Below, piece after piece: positions 16,934-25,977 of a DNA stretch of 64,000 bases. Where the stretch lies: contig DRFI01000029.1 in NCBI GenBank assembly GCA_011050675.1, forward strand, positions 124,001-188,000, given 5' to 3'. The notes beneath the pieces were generated by a model, which was not told the DNA's origin, made no database searches, and was given only the letters and a program-made list of their open reading frames with translations. The position numbers and the translations under genes were made by a program. The DNA is from Maribacter sp. (GTDB lineage Bacteria; Bacteroidota; Bacteroidia; Flavobacteriales; Flavobacteriaceae). Position 1 is the stretch's first letter. Every line of letters starts with the position of its first letter.

Positions 16934-17033
16934 GTTATCCATCCCCTAAGGGTAGAATGTAGCACCTTCTTTGTATGGAACAAAGGGTTGCTAAGGTTTC
17001 AAAGGGTCTAATCCCTCCACCTTTCTTGATAAC
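16934..17033 (-). promoter_or_regulatory. SAM-I (S-box) riboswitch upstream of metY
   Basis: On the minus strand the P1 arms GTTATC (17028-17033) and GATAAC (16934-16939) enclose the S-box core: AAGAAAGGTGGAGGGATTAG, ACCCTTTGAAACCTTAGCAA, then AAGGTGCTACATTC. The core is nearly identical to the metH element. About 120 nt follow before the metY ATG, containing an AT-rich hairpin and a CCCGCA/TGTGGG hairpin with GGGGCTTTTT downstream; I cannot resolve which forms the switch. Confidence 0.94.
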
Positions 17034-17062
17034 TATTCAATAAGTGTGTGAACTTTGAACTA

Positions 17063-17070
17063 CAAATATA
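17063..17070 (-). promoter_or_regulatory. Predicted -7 element for the metY transcript
   Basis: Minus-strand TATATTTG matches TAnnTTTG exactly and is 30 bp before the riboswitch P1 helix, so the transcript would start just ahead of the aptamer. Confidence 0.6.
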
Positions 17071-17155
17071 AGGGCAGAGAAATTTAAAAACCTAATCATT
17101 TTTGAAAATTTGAATAAAATAACAAGTTGTGTATCTAAAAGGGCTGTTTGTAACT

Positions 17156-17200
17156 AAAAACGCAAATAATCGCTCATTCTTGATGATTTTTTGCGTTTTT
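17156..17200. terminator. Terminator between the unknown 334-residue gene and metY leader
   Basis: Arms AAAAACGCAAA and TTTGCGTTTTT enclose a loop of about 20 nt. T-runs exist on both strands. It most likely ends the minus-strand gene that stops at 17268. The remaining 16813-17267 interval is the metY leader and promoter. Confidence 0.65.
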
Positions 17201-17267
17201 GCTAGAAAAACTAATTTAATGAGGGATGTTACTTCAATTGATCCTTAAAACCTAAGCAACTATTTTC

Positions 17268-18272
17268 TTAAGAATTAATTAGCTGTTGTTTTTCTTTCCA
17301 CTTTGTTATTATCTCTTGAAAATCATTGAGCAAAAGGTCAAAATCATAACTAGGTTTTCTTTTTCTTATCCTCTCTCCAATCTTCGTTAAAGCGGTTATG
17401 AAATATTCACTTATTTTTATTCTTTGCTCTTCATGGCTTAGTTCGCTAAATTCTTTATCAAAATGTATGGTTGTTGTTACTTTGCCTGTGTCACTTCTAA
17501 AAGGACCAAAATCATATCTATTTCGTAAATAATATCCATTTTCGTTAATTTCCTTTTTAGAAAACATTTTGTGTAGTTCGGTCCAAGCTTTCTTACTCGA
17601 TAATTTACGATCACTTTCTGCTATTATATAGTTTGATTTGCAGTGGTCATTGTCAAAAAAACTAAAAGCACAACTCAAAATAATCCTATCAACATCTCTA
17701 CCATATTGTTCAGGACGCATTTGTTTATTTAATTCCAACTGTAGATCATTTTTAACAGAGTCAATAACTTCTTTTGAATTTTCATAGCAATTACTAATAT
17801 CTCTTTCTATCCAAACAGGGTTTTTAGGAATCCAATTTCTTTGACTTTTGAGCTTAATATCTTGTATATCTTCTTTTGCAGGATAATCTGATAAAATAGT
17901 TTCTTCCAGATTAAGGTCATCAGGACTAGAATGATAACTAGTTCTCCCTTGCTCCATTGTATAACCGTTTTTTCTTTTTGACCATATAGCATCAACAAAA
18001 CGAGGCTCTCCAAATTTATTTAGAAAATATGTCATGGGATTTCCATTAAAAAACATCCCTCTCAACGCTTCTAAAGGCTCATGGTCTCCCCATCCAATAA
18101 TTGCAAGACTTTCAGAAATGCGTACAGCTTTATTCCACTCTTCTACATTCTTGTAATCTGCATATTCCACAAATTGATTGAAAAGATTTCCCCTTAATTC
18201 ATTAACGTTACTTTGACCAAGCATGTACCTTTCTAATTCGTCAAGATTTTCAAAATCGAATATATCTGTCAT
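17268..18272 (-). CDS. Uncharacterised cytoplasmic protein
   Basis: I do not recognise this 334-residue protein. It has no signal peptide or membrane segment and is rich in charged and aromatic residues. Visible segments include an N-terminal helical part (DELERYMLGQSNVNELRG), an aromatic middle region (YFLNKFGEPRFVDAIWSKRK) and a lysine/arginine-rich C-terminal half ending in KWKEKQQLINS. No Walker motif, zinc cluster or obvious nuclease motif is seen. It is a single-gene unit between metY and the sulfatase, with its own terminator and about 95 bp to the sulfatase stop. Isolation and lack of family resemblance suggest accessory DNA. Confidence 0.7.
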   Translation of the reverse strand: MTDIFDFENLDELERYMLGQSNVNELRGNLFNQFVEYADYKNVEEWNKAVRISESLAIIGWGDHEPLEALRGMFFNGNPMTYFLNKFGEPRFVDAIWSKRKNGYTMEQGRTSYHSSPDDLNLEETILSDYPAKEDIQDIKLKSQRNWIPKNPVWIERDISNCYENSKEVIDSVKNDLQLELNKQMRPEQYGRDVDRIILSCAFSFFDNDHCKSNYIIAESDRKLSSKKAWTELHKMFSKKEINENGYYLRNRYDFGPFRSDTGKVTTTIHFDKEFSELSHEEQRIKISEYFITALTKIGERIRKRKPSYDFDLLLNDFQEIITKWKEKQQLINS

Positions 18273-18367
18273 TAATTTGATTGTCTTTATTTTTTTGTGG
18301 ATTTCAAATTACAGTATCCCATGAAACCGACGACACTCAGGCAAATAATATGTTTTATAAAAAACGC

Positions 18368-19990
18368 CTATTTAATCACCCCAGCACTCTTATATTTTTC
18401 TATATACATCTGATCTTGCTCTGGTGAGTCTTTGTAGTACTTTCTCATTTCCACTAAATCTTTCTTTAGTTTTTTAACGGTATCAGCATAAGCTGGATCA
18501 TTATATACATTGTTCATTTCATTAGGATCATTCAACCTATCATACAATTCCCATTCATCTACATCATAATAGAAATGTACTAGTTTAAATTCTTTGTTAA
18601 CCAATCCGTAATGACGTTTTACCATATGTACCGACGGATATTCATAATACTGATAATACACTGCATCACGTGTCCATTTGTCTTTTTCACCTTTTAATAA
18701 CGGAATTAAACTTTCCCCCTGCATATCACTTGGAGGTTTAATACCCACAGCCTCTAACATAGTTTGTGCAAAGTCTAAATTCTGTACCATTTCATTTTCT
18801 ACAGATCCTGGTTCTACCACATTTGGCCAACGCACCAATAACGGAGTCTTAAAAGATTCGTCATATATAAATCGCTTATCGAACCAACCATGCTCACCTA
18901 AGTAAAAACCTTGATCAGATGTATATATAACAATAGTATTTTCTGCCAAACCAGTTTCATCTAAATAATCTAACAATCGACCTACGTTATCATCTACCGA
19001 AGAAATACTACCTAGGTAATCTTGCATATACCTTTGGTACTTCCATTTCATTTTCTCGGTATCGTTCATTTTTGGCCAGTTCTCATAGAAAAAATCATTG
19101 ATAGAATCTAAGATTGGATCGTACAATGCTTTTTGTTCTGCAGTAGCACGATTGTACGGGCCGTAAAAACTATTCGGAAATTCTTCAACTACCGGAAAAA
19201 CGGTGCCTTCCATTTTCGCCAAAGTCTCTGGTCTTATTTTACTATCATGACTATACATCATGTGCGTCAACAAATTCATTTCGGCTGTTTTCGCTGCCGA
19301 ACCCCTATTGCTGTAATCGTCGAAAAGTGTTTCCGGCTCTGGGAATGTTTTCTTAGTGAATTCCTTAAACTTATCTGGTCTTGGCCACCATGGACGATGC
19401 GGTGCTTTATGCAAATACATCATCATAAACGGTTCGTCGTTAGATGCCTCTTTCTTTAACCAATCTAAAGATACATCTGTAATGATATCGGTTACATATC
19501 CTTGTTTGGTGATGGTATCGCCATTGGTTACAATAAAATCGGGATTAATATAATGCCCTTGACCTGGCAAAATCATGAACTCATCTACCCCTTTTGGACT
19601 GTTACCAAAATGAAGCTTCCCGAACATGGCAGTTTTATAACCGTTCTTTTTAAATATTTGCGGAAAGGTCGTTTGCGTAGTATCAAACGGGAAGTAATTA
19701 TCTACTTTCCCATTAATATGAGTATGCTTACCTGTAAGGATTGTAGCTCTTGATGGCGCACAAATGGAGTTGGTAACACTCGCATTGGTAAACAACATAC
19801 CTTCTTTTGCCAAACGATCAATATTAGGAGTGTTCAATAATTTATCATCATACGCGCTAATTGCTTGGTACGCATGATCATCTGACATGATGAAAATAAT
19901 ATTGGGCTTTTTCTTTTTGGTCTTTTGCGCCTCAGTCGTTATTGGCAGCAAGAATAGTATACCTGCCGCAGCTATTAATAGTTTTTTCAT
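18368..19990 (-). CDS. Secreted type I sulfatase
   Basis: The 540-residue protein begins with a signal peptide (MKKLLIAAAGILFLLPITTEAQ). The metal-binding NIIFIMSDDHA follows, then the sulfatase signature CAPSRATILTGK with Cys77 as the residue matured to formylglycine. Later segments APHRPWWPRP, SDQGFYLGEHGWFDKRF and YDRLNDPNEMNNVY fit the S1 sulfatase family. It probably desulfates an algal polysaccharide or similar ester; the substrate is not deducible. The frame extends upstream, but those codons read through a (CAA)10 tract as poly-Thr, so the ATG at 19988-19990 with the signal peptide is the start. Confidence 0.92.
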   Translation of the reverse strand: MKKLLIAAAGILFLLPITTEAQKTKKKKPNIIFIMSDDHAYQAISAYDDKLLNTPNIDRLAKEGMLFTNASVTNSICAPSRATILTGKHTHINGKVDNYFPFDTTQTTFPQIFKKNGYKTAMFGKLHFGNSPKGVDEFMILPGQGHYINPDFIVTNGDTITKQGYVTDIITDVSLDWLKKEASNDEPFMMMYLHKAPHRPWWPRPDKFKEFTKKTFPEPETLFDDYSNRGSAAKTAEMNLLTHMMYSHDSKIRPETLAKMEGTVFPVVEEFPNSFYGPYNRATAEQKALYDPILDSINDFFYENWPKMNDTEKMKWKYQRYMQDYLGSISSVDDNVGRLLDYLDETGLAENTIVIYTSDQGFYLGEHGWFDKRFIYDESFKTPLLVRWPNVVEPGSVENEMVQNLDFAQTMLEAVGIKPPSDMQGESLIPLLKGEKDKWTRDAVYYQYYEYPSVHMVKRHYGLVNKEFKLVHFYYDVDEWELYDRLNDPNEMNNVYNDPAYADTVKKLKKDLVEMRKYYKDSPEQDQMYIEKYKSAGVIK

Positions 19991-19992
19991 TT

Positions 19993-20025
<33 letters not shown>

Positions 20026-20081
20026 GGTACGTTTGATTGGTATTAAAAGTAATTAGCAACTTTTATCTTAATTAAAATACA

Positions 20082-21605
20082 TTAGCTATCTTCTTGTAAA
20101 ATATAACGGCAATTATGAAATGCATTTTTTGCAATTTGAAAATAAGGTATTTGTGTTTTCAAATATCGAGAATTATAATCATAACTTGTTGCTTCTATAT
20201 CACCATCATAATCCATCACTCTTAACATCTTGCCAATTATTCCATATCTGCCTGATGTATAATTTATCTCGTACGAAATACTAATATTGAAATCTTTAAT
20301 TTTATAAATATATTTTTCTTCACCAGGAAAAAGATTAGAATTTTTAAAATCAGCCAACATAACCAAATTTCCTAAACTTACGTCTGAATATTGCTTCCTA
20401 TCAAAAAAATGAATTGCTGGCTTGTACCTAATTAATTTGTCCAACGCCATTAAAAAATTGTGTTCACCGTTCATAATTTTCGATAAAATTTTAAATATCA
20501 AAAATATATCCGTGTAATTGGAATTTATATTGTGAGACCCAAATTTATCAATCTTGATATTTGTTTGAGAAATATTCAAGTCAGATTTTAAAAAATTTAT
20601 TAAACTCCTCATACTCAAACAATGTGCTTTAATTAGGTGCGTTAAAATAAATTTCAATTCACTAACAAAATAACCATTGTGGTTCTTAAATGTAATTTGA
20701 TTTCCATTATCAGCGCTTACTTTTATACTTTCTAAAAATTTACCTAAATTCTGAGAAATTATGTTAGTGAAGTTATATTCAAAAATATCATGAGTATAAA
20801 ACTTATCTATATAACCTGAAAAATCAATATTAGATCCATATTTACTATGAAATATTCCTCGAATATTGTTTATATCACAAACTAAAATAATCTTATCAAA
20901 TCCAAACTTATTTTCTCCAATGTGGTCGTAAAAATCTAAGTGTGCTGAAAAAATATTTAAAATTCTAAAAATATGTTCTGGATCAACCCTATCTAAATCA
21001 TCAATTATTAAGACTATTTTTTTATTGGGATTGTTTTGTTTTAAAGATGTAATTAGTTTATTTAAAAGTTCTGTTATTGAATTTTCTTCTCTGGAAGTAC
21101 CCTTTTTATTAGCAAAGACTTTTAAAAATTCCTCTAATTCTTTTTGTTCATTGGTTTCTATATTCTCCTTATACTCTTCGATTTTTTCATTTAGTTGATT
21201 AATCGAGCTCACTACCGCCCCAATTCGACGATCTATTTTTGAAAGATTAGAAATCAACAATTGAATAATTTCCTTATAATGATTCAATAAAAAATATTCC
21301 CCAGCTATTTCTTTATTTATTTCAAATTTCTCAAAGTTTAAATTTTTGGAAAAAAGTTGGAATCCTATATCAAATTTTATTAATTCAAAAATATCAGAAT
21401 TCTGCGATACAGTATAATTAACTGGGTTAATTCTAATAGTTTCATATTCCTCTGTTTTCGATTCGAAAAGCTTATTTAAAAAATATGTTTTTCCAATACC
21501 AAAAATTCCAGAGAAAATAATACGAGTATTATCTACAATATCTAAATGCTTCAAAAATCTGTTTGACTCGACTTCAATTGATAATTCCTTAAACCCCATT
21601 GTCAT
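20082..21605 (-). CDS. KAP-like P-loop NTPase
   Basis: This 507-residue protein has a Walker A motif GIFGIGKT (residues 33-40) and a Walker B motif IVLIIDDLDRVDP (197-208). The DDLDRVDPE wording is typical of KAP-family NTPases. A lysine/glutamate-rich helical insert with coiled-coil character lies at about 110-175. The C-terminal 250 residues are helical and unrecognised, with no clear membrane span. KAP proteins include suspected antiphage and membrane-associated ATPases. Codons are noticeably more AT-rich than in neighbouring metabolic genes, consistent with recent acquisition. It stands alone between the sulfatase and the CocE-like hydrolase. Function is not established; defence is an inference. 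Confidence 0.75.
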   Translation of the reverse strand: MTMGFKELSIEVESNRFLKHLDIVDNTRIIFSGIFGIGKTYFLNKLFESKTEEYETIRINPVNYTVSQNSDIFELIKFDIGFQLFSKNLNFEKFEINKEIAGEYFLLNHYKEIIQLLISNLSKIDRRIGAVVSSINQLNEKIEEYKENIETNEQKELEEFLKVFANKKGTSREENSITELLNKLITSLKQNNPNKKIVLIIDDLDRVDPEHIFRILNIFSAHLDFYDHIGENKFGFDKIILVCDINNIRGIFHSKYGSNIDFSGYIDKFYTHDIFEYNFTNIISQNLGKFLESIKVSADNGNQITFKNHNGYFVSELKFILTHLIKAHCLSMRSLINFLKSDLNISQTNIKIDKFGSHNINSNYTDIFLIFKILSKIMNGEHNFLMALDKLIRYKPAIHFFDRKQYSDVSLGNLVMLADFKNSNLFPGEEKYIYKIKDFNISISYEINYTSGRYGIIGKMLRVMDYDGDIEATSYDYNSRYLKTQIPYFQIAKNAFHNCRYILQEDS

Positions 21606-21640
21606 CTTATAATATTTACTCTAAATCTATTTTAGTACGC

Positions 21641-23584
21641 CTACTCCAACACAGAAAACTCAATACTAGAATCTGTAAATACAGTATGAGTCTGGGTTTT
21701 AAAATCTGACTCATCTGCATTGAAAATATTATCAACATAGGTCTGAGGGTTTAAATCTATCAATGGAAACCACGTGCTCTGTACTTGCACCTGTAACTTG
21801 TGTCCTTTTTTGATGGTATGAAAAACATCTTGCAGCTTTATGTTTACATCTGTCTTTTGGTTAGCCACAAATGGCTCAGGTTCAGCAAAACTATTTCTAA
21901 AACGCCCACGCAAAACTTCGCTACGTACCATTAAATGGTAGTTGCTCATTTTTAAGTGGTCTTGCATGCCTTCATAAGCTGGCTCGTCGGCTGGGTGTAC
22001 GTCAATAATTTTTACAATCCAATCTGCTGCAGTACCCGTAGTAGCTACTTTTAGTTTCGCTAGAATATCACCGGCTAGGGTCATATCATTTTCCATGACT
22101 TCGGTTTCAAAAACCAAAACATCGCCACGGCGAGCAGCAAAACGCTGATCGTCTGTCATATATTTTCTAGGTGTAAAAACCGTTTTAATATCCTCTGAAT
22201 AAGGAACCGGTTTTTTAATATCACTTATGAATTTTACTTCCTCTATTGCTTTTGGCTCGGTAGTCAGTTCTTGATCAGAAGATAAGTATATGTCTTTTTT
22301 AACTACTCCTTCTGGTGGCCATGTATCATACGTCTTCCAATCTTTTCTTCCGGTATCAAATACATAAGCTTCCGGCAGTCCGCTATTTTTATCCCCATTT
22401 CCTTTTAAGAAATGATCAAAGAATTTAGTTTCTATATTCTCTTGAAAAAATTCTGAAATACCATCCCCAAAGTAATAGTTACCAACGATATTCTGTCCTT
22501 TTCTTCTTGCCCATCCGCCGTGATCCCACGGTCCAAAAACCAAGGTGTTGTAATTATCGGCATTATACTTTTCAATATTCTTGTATGTTTCCAAAGGCCC
22601 GTATAAATCTTCGGCATCAAACTCACCTGCAACGACCATGGTCGCTACCGTTGGTTTTACATTCTTTAAATGCTGAATTAACCCTCGACTTTGCCACAGC
22701 TCATCATAATTTGGGTGCTCTTTTAACTCGTTCCAAAAATAATCATCCGTAACGCCTTCCTTTGCCATACGTGGCGTATCTGTAGTTTCATATTCAAAGA
22801 AACGGTCTAGATTCTTTAATGGACCTTCATCTAAAAAGAATTGGTATTGATCTTCGGTAGGTAAATCTGGTAATACATACCATGCCGTATCTATAGGTTT
22901 ATCGCCATCTGGTCTTGGTGTACCAAATAAAGAGGTTGCTCTAAAATAGCTTAATAAATAAGCTCCATTATGGTGAAAATCATCAAAAAAGAAATCGGCA
23001 ATACTTGCCTGTGGAGACGCTGCTTTTAAAGCTGGGTGCGCATCTACTACTGCGTATGTAGAATAATACCCAGGATAAGAAATTCCCCAAATACCTACAT
23101 TGCCATTATTGCTCTCTACATTATTAACCAACCAATCTATGGTATCGTATGTATCTGAACTTTCGTCAATATCTTGATTCGATTTTTTATTGGGTTTGTA
23201 GGCTCGCATATTTTCATAATGCCCTTCACTTAACCAACGACCACGAACATCTTGATAGACGACAATGTAGCCATCTTGCATCATGTGAATATTTGGTGCG
23301 ATTTTTTCTTTGAATTTCCCGGCTCCATAAGGCTGCGAGCTATAAGGGGTTCGTTGCATGATAATAGGATATTCTTTTGAAGTATCCTTTGGAGAATAAA
23401 TTGTGGTATGAAGTTTTATGCCGTCTCGCATAGTGATATCTACCTCTTTCTTGGTGTAGTTATCTGCTACATAAGTTTCGGAGACTTCGGCATCTGCTAC
23501 TTTAGATGCTGTTTTTCTACAGGAAATGATTAGTGTAGAAAGAAAAATTAGGGCAAAAAGGTGTTTGATGGTAAACTTTGGCAT
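21641..23584 (-). CDS. CocE/NonD (peptidase S15-like) lipoprotein hydrolase
   Basis: The 647-residue protein has a lipoprotein signal (LFALIFLSTLIISC, Cys near 22) and then the S15 core: VDITMRDGIKLHTTIYSP and MQRTPYSSQPYG. The nucleophile elbow is GISYPGYYS (Ser near 170), and the catalytic His is probably in FGPWDHGGW. A C-terminal jelly-roll domain (about 430-647) follows, as in X-Pro dipeptidyl-peptidases and cocaine esterase. It probably cleaves acyl-peptide or ester bonds at the cell surface; the substrate is unknown. It may be unrelated to the KAP gene 35 bp downstream. Confidence 0.88.
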   Translation of the reverse strand: MPKFTIKHLFALIFLSTLIISCRKTASKVADAEVSETYVADNYTKKEVDITMRDGIKLHTTIYSPKDTSKEYPIIMQRTPYSSQPYGAGKFKEKIAPNIHMMQDGYIVVYQDVRGRWLSEGHYENMRAYKPNKKSNQDIDESSDTYDTIDWLVNNVESNNGNVGIWGISYPGYYSTYAVVDAHPALKAASPQASIADFFFDDFHHNGAYLLSYFRATSLFGTPRPDGDKPIDTAWYVLPDLPTEDQYQFFLDEGPLKNLDRFFEYETTDTPRMAKEGVTDDYFWNELKEHPNYDELWQSRGLIQHLKNVKPTVATMVVAGEFDAEDLYGPLETYKNIEKYNADNYNTLVFGPWDHGGWARRKGQNIVGNYYFGDGISEFFQENIETKFFDHFLKGNGDKNSGLPEAYVFDTGRKDWKTYDTWPPEGVVKKDIYLSSDQELTTEPKAIEEVKFISDIKKPVPYSEDIKTVFTPRKYMTDDQRFAARRGDVLVFETEVMENDMTLAGDILAKLKVATTGTAADWIVKIIDVHPADEPAYEGMQDHLKMSNYHLMVRSEVLRGRFRNSFAEPEPFVANQKTDVNIKLQDVFHTIKKGHKLQVQVQSTWFPLIDLNPQTYVDNIFNADESDFKTQTHTVFTDSSIEFSVLE

Positions 23585-23929
23585 GTCTTAAGAGTTTGAA
23601 GTCTTAAATCTAAGAAAGTTTACTCGATTATTTAGATTTTAACATGACCGGAATTACGGTATAAAACCCACCAAAAGCATTTCAACTCCATGCAATATGA
23701 CAAGCAAAAATAAATGGGGTATTCTTAAGAGACATATTACTTCTCTATTTCTACATGATAGTAGATTTTCTCGTAGTGATGTTTAACTCTAAATCATAAA
23801 TAACTTTTTTGCCAACATTAAAATTCCCGAAAAGAAATCATTACGATAGACTTGTACTGTTTGTTCTTGAATTGATGGATTTTTCATAAGTAAGGCTTTT
23901 AGGTTAGGTGGTATAAATAAATTAAGGTT
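23585..23929. other. Intergenic region with no confident gene
   Basis: The 345-bp gap holds no strong feature. One minus-strand 32-codon frame (23789-23887, peptide start MKNPSIQEQTVQVYRND) lies 45 bp after the small lipoprotein gene, but nothing else supports it as a gene. Confidence 0.5.
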
Positions 23930-24133
23930 TTAATCTTCAAAAGTTAAATTGACGGTTTCTGTAATTTTACCAGAGGTTTCTAATTTTAAATCGTCAATGA
24001 ATTGCACAGCGCGATATTCTTTTTTTGCGACATCAAGAACAACATACCCCGAAATAAGGTCTGTTTCTTTTGTGCAAGATTGCAGCACAATACATAGAAA
24101 TATTGCTAAGGGAAATCCAATTCGTTTTAACAT
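23930..24133 (-). CDS. Small putative lipoprotein
   Basis: The 67-residue protein has a signal peptide and lipobox (IFLCIVLQSC, Cys20), then a 47-residue mature part (ETDLISGYVVLDVAKKEYRA and onward) with alternating hydrophobic residues. The signal peptide argues that this is a real gene rather than a chance frame. The mature part is too short for a known fold and could be a remnant of a longer lipoprotein. An overlapping plus-strand frame (23949-24149) has no such support. It diverges from the promoter at 24236. Confidence 0.5.
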   Translation of the reverse strand: MLKRIGFPLAIFLCIVLQSCTKETDLISGYVVLDVAKKEYRAVQFIDDLKLETSGKITETVNLTFED

Positions 24134-24235
24134 GGCATTCGTAGGTTAAGTTAATTTTTTAATAGGTTTTTCAAAGACTCGATACTTTTAAACAGTTCTA
24201 AAATCAAGTTGACTTTTGGGGCTTCAACTAGAACT

Positions 24236-24264
24236 TGGCGCTGTCCATTTTTGGTTTATATTTG
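24236..24264 (+). promoter_or_regulatory. Orphan plus-strand promoter
   Basis: TTG (24236-24238) and TATATTTG (24257-24264) are separated by 18 bp, a good match to the Bacteroidota -33/-7 consensus. No annotated gene follows on this strand before the terminator at 24494. Confidence 0.5.
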
Positions 24265-24437
24265 TACAATATATTTCATCTTTTAGGTGGTGAGATTTAG
24301 GATTCTCTAATTATTACATTTCAAATGTATGTAATCCTTTTCCTACAAAATATATTTTGTGGTCAAATGGATCATAGTTGTTGTGAAGGGATGTTAATTA
24401 GCTTGTGAGCTGATTTTAACCTGAGAGTTCTGAGCGG

Positions 24438-24464
24438 CAGATTGCTTCGTACCTCGCAATGACG
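24438..24464. repeat. Dispersed intergenic repeat
   Basis: The motif CAGATTGCTTCGTACCTCGC continues into AATGACG. ATTGC/GCAAT (24441-24460) forms a short stem. Similar GATTGCTTCG...CGCAATGACG elements are a familiar dispersed repeat in many bacterial genomes; only one copy is in this window. Confidence 0.5.
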
Positions 24465-24493
24465 TTTGATGTACGATCTATAAAAAATGCAAA

Positions 24494-24526
24494 AAAAATG
24501 CTCCGTGTATCACGGAGCATTTTTTT
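24494..24526. terminator. Bidirectional intrinsic terminator after metK
   Basis: The hairpin GCTCCGTG-TAT-CACGGAGC is flanked by A and T runs, so it can work on both strands. It is 31 bp after the metK stop and also ends any plus-strand transcript from 24236. Confidence 0.9.
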
Positions 24527-24556
24527 ATTTAATAATATCGGCAACTTACAATAACG

Positions 24557-25813
24557 TTAAATATTAAACGCTGCTTTTATCTCATCTACTTTATCCAACT
24601 TTTCCCAAGTGAACAATTCTACCTCTCTTTCTATGCGACCATTATAAGGAGATTCAAAAACCTTGGTTACAGTTACAGGTGTTTTACCCATATGTCCGTA
24701 AGCGGCAGTTTCTAAATAAATAGGGTTTCTTAGCTTTAAACGTTCTTCAATCGCAAACGGTCTCATATCAAAAATCTGAGCTACTTTTTTTGCAATCTCA
24801 CCATCACTTAAACCTACTTTAGATGTACGGTAAGTATCTACATAAATTGATGTTGGTTCAACCACACCAATAGCATAACTTACTTGTACTAATATTTCGT
24901 CTGCCACACCAGCTGCTATTAAATTTTTAGCTGCATGACGCGCTGCATAAGCTGCACTACGGTCTACCTTACTTGGGTCTTTTCCACTAAAAGCTCCACC
25001 ACCGTGTGCTCCTTTACCGCCGTAAGTATCAACGATAATCTTTCTACCAGTTAATCCGGTATCTCCATGAGGTCCTCCAATTACAAATTTCCCTGTTGGG
25101 TTAATATGGTATTTGATTTGATCATCGAATAACTTCTGAGTTTCTACTGGTAATTGTGCCTTTACTCTAGGAATTAAAATGGATATAATATCAGACTTAA
25201 TCTTAGCCAACATTTTCTCATCATCGGCATCAAAAGCATCGTGCTGTGTTGATACTACAATAGTATCTATACGTTGAGGCTCATTAGCATCTGAATATTC
25301 AATAGTAACCTGTGCCTTAGCATCTGGTCTTAAATAAGTAATCTCTTTATTCTCGCGACGCATTTCTGCCAAAGTATGCAGAATTTTATGCGAAATATCT
25401 AGCGCTAACGGCATGTAGTTCTCTGTCTCGCTAGTAGCGTAACCGAACATCATACCTTGATCACCTGCACCTTGCTCTTCTTTTGAACCACGGTCTACAC
25501 CCTGGTTAATATCTTGAGACTGCTCATGTATCAAAGAAATAACACCACAAGAATCGCCACTAAACTGGTATTCTCCTTTTGTATATCCTATTTTATTAAT
25601 GACTTCACGGGCAATGTTCTGTACATCTAAATACGTATCACTCTTTACTTCCCCTGCTAATACAACTTGACCTGTAGTAACTAATGTTTCGCAGGCAACT
25701 TTACTTTCTGGATCAAAAGCAAGAAAATTATCTAATAACGCATCACTGATTTGATCCGCAACTTTATCCGGATGTCCTTCACTAACAGATTCTGATGTAA
25801 ATAAATATGGCAT
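24557..25813 (-). CDS. metK: S-adenosylmethionine synthetase
   Basis: This 418-residue protein is a complete Met[16 protein letters not shown] is at the N terminus, [12 protein letters not shown] in the central domain and [20 protein letters not shown] in the phosphate loop. It joins methionine and ATP to make SAM. Length is slightly above the bacterial norm of about 385, from small insertions. It is monocistronic, with its own promoter and terminator. The leader contains a SAM-II-like riboswitch, so product feedback on metK uses a different aptamer class from metH and metY. Confidence 0.97.
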   Translation of the reverse strand: MPYLFTSESVSEGHPDKVADQISDALLDNFLAFDPESKVACETLVTTGQVVLAGEVKSDTYLDVQNIAREVINKIGYTKGEYQFSGDSCGVISLIHEQSQDINQGVDRGSKEEQGAGDQGMMFGYATSETENYMPLALDISHKILHTLAEMRRENKEITYLRPDAKAQVTIEYSDANEPQRIDTIVVSTQHDAFDADDEKMLAKIKSDIISILIPRVKAQLPVETQKLFDDQIKYHINPTGKFVIGGPHGDTGLTGRKIIVDTYGGKGAHGGGAFSGKDPSKVDRSAAYAARHAAKNLIAAGVADEILVQVSYAIGVVEPTSIYVDTYRTSKVGLSDGEIAKKVAQIFDMRPFAIEERLKLRNPIYLETAAYGHMGKTPVTVTKVFESPYNGRIEREVELFTWEKLDKVDEIKAAFNI

Positions 25814-25863
25814 AACAATCTTTTTTATTCTTAAAAGGATTTGAACGAATGCCGAAAAGAAGT

Positions 25864-25960
25864 ATGATGCGATGTAGTATCAGCATCAACTGCTTTAGCA
25901 TTTTTTTGTTTTATACCCTTAGGTTAAAACAGAGGTTGCAATCAGTCAAATCCCTCCTCT
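25864..25960 (-). promoter_or_regulatory. SAM-II-type riboswitch (long-loop variant) upstream of metK
   Basis: On the minus strand AGAGG (25956-25960) and CCTCT (25931-25935) close a helix around GAGGGATTTGACTGATTGCA, the SAM-II hallmark (GATTTnAC...TTGCAA). An inserted hairpin (GTTTTA/TAAAAC) follows, then AAAATGCTAAAGCA (25891-25904), the downstream SAM-II/V strand that forms the pseudoknot. A TGATGC/GCATCA hairpin (25865-25888) comes next. The insert fits the SAM-II long-loop variant. The ligand is inferred from family match and from metK. Confidence 0.8.
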
Positions 25961-25977
25961 ATATTTTAATTATAGTG

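Larger units (their letters stand above)
24271..24526 (+). ncRNA. Candidate small RNA or tiny-peptide transcript
   Basis: A transcript of about 255 nt would run from the promoter at 24236-24264 to the strong terminator at 24494-24526. It includes the inverted repeat ATTACAT/ATGTAAT, a 13-codon frame (24367-24408, MDHSCCEGMLISL) and a dispersed repeat (24438-24464). I do not recognise a known RNA family. The evidence is promoter plus terminator only, and the terminator could instead belong solely to metK. Confidence 0.3.

Noticed and set aside
16813-16983. 57-codon N-terminal extension of MetY
   Set aside because: It is encoded within the riboswitch region and does not match the family; the ATG at 16812 gives the conserved start.
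23949-24149. Plus-strand 66-codon frame opposite the small lipoprotein
   Set aside because: No signal, no family resemblance; the minus-strand frame has a clear lipobox.
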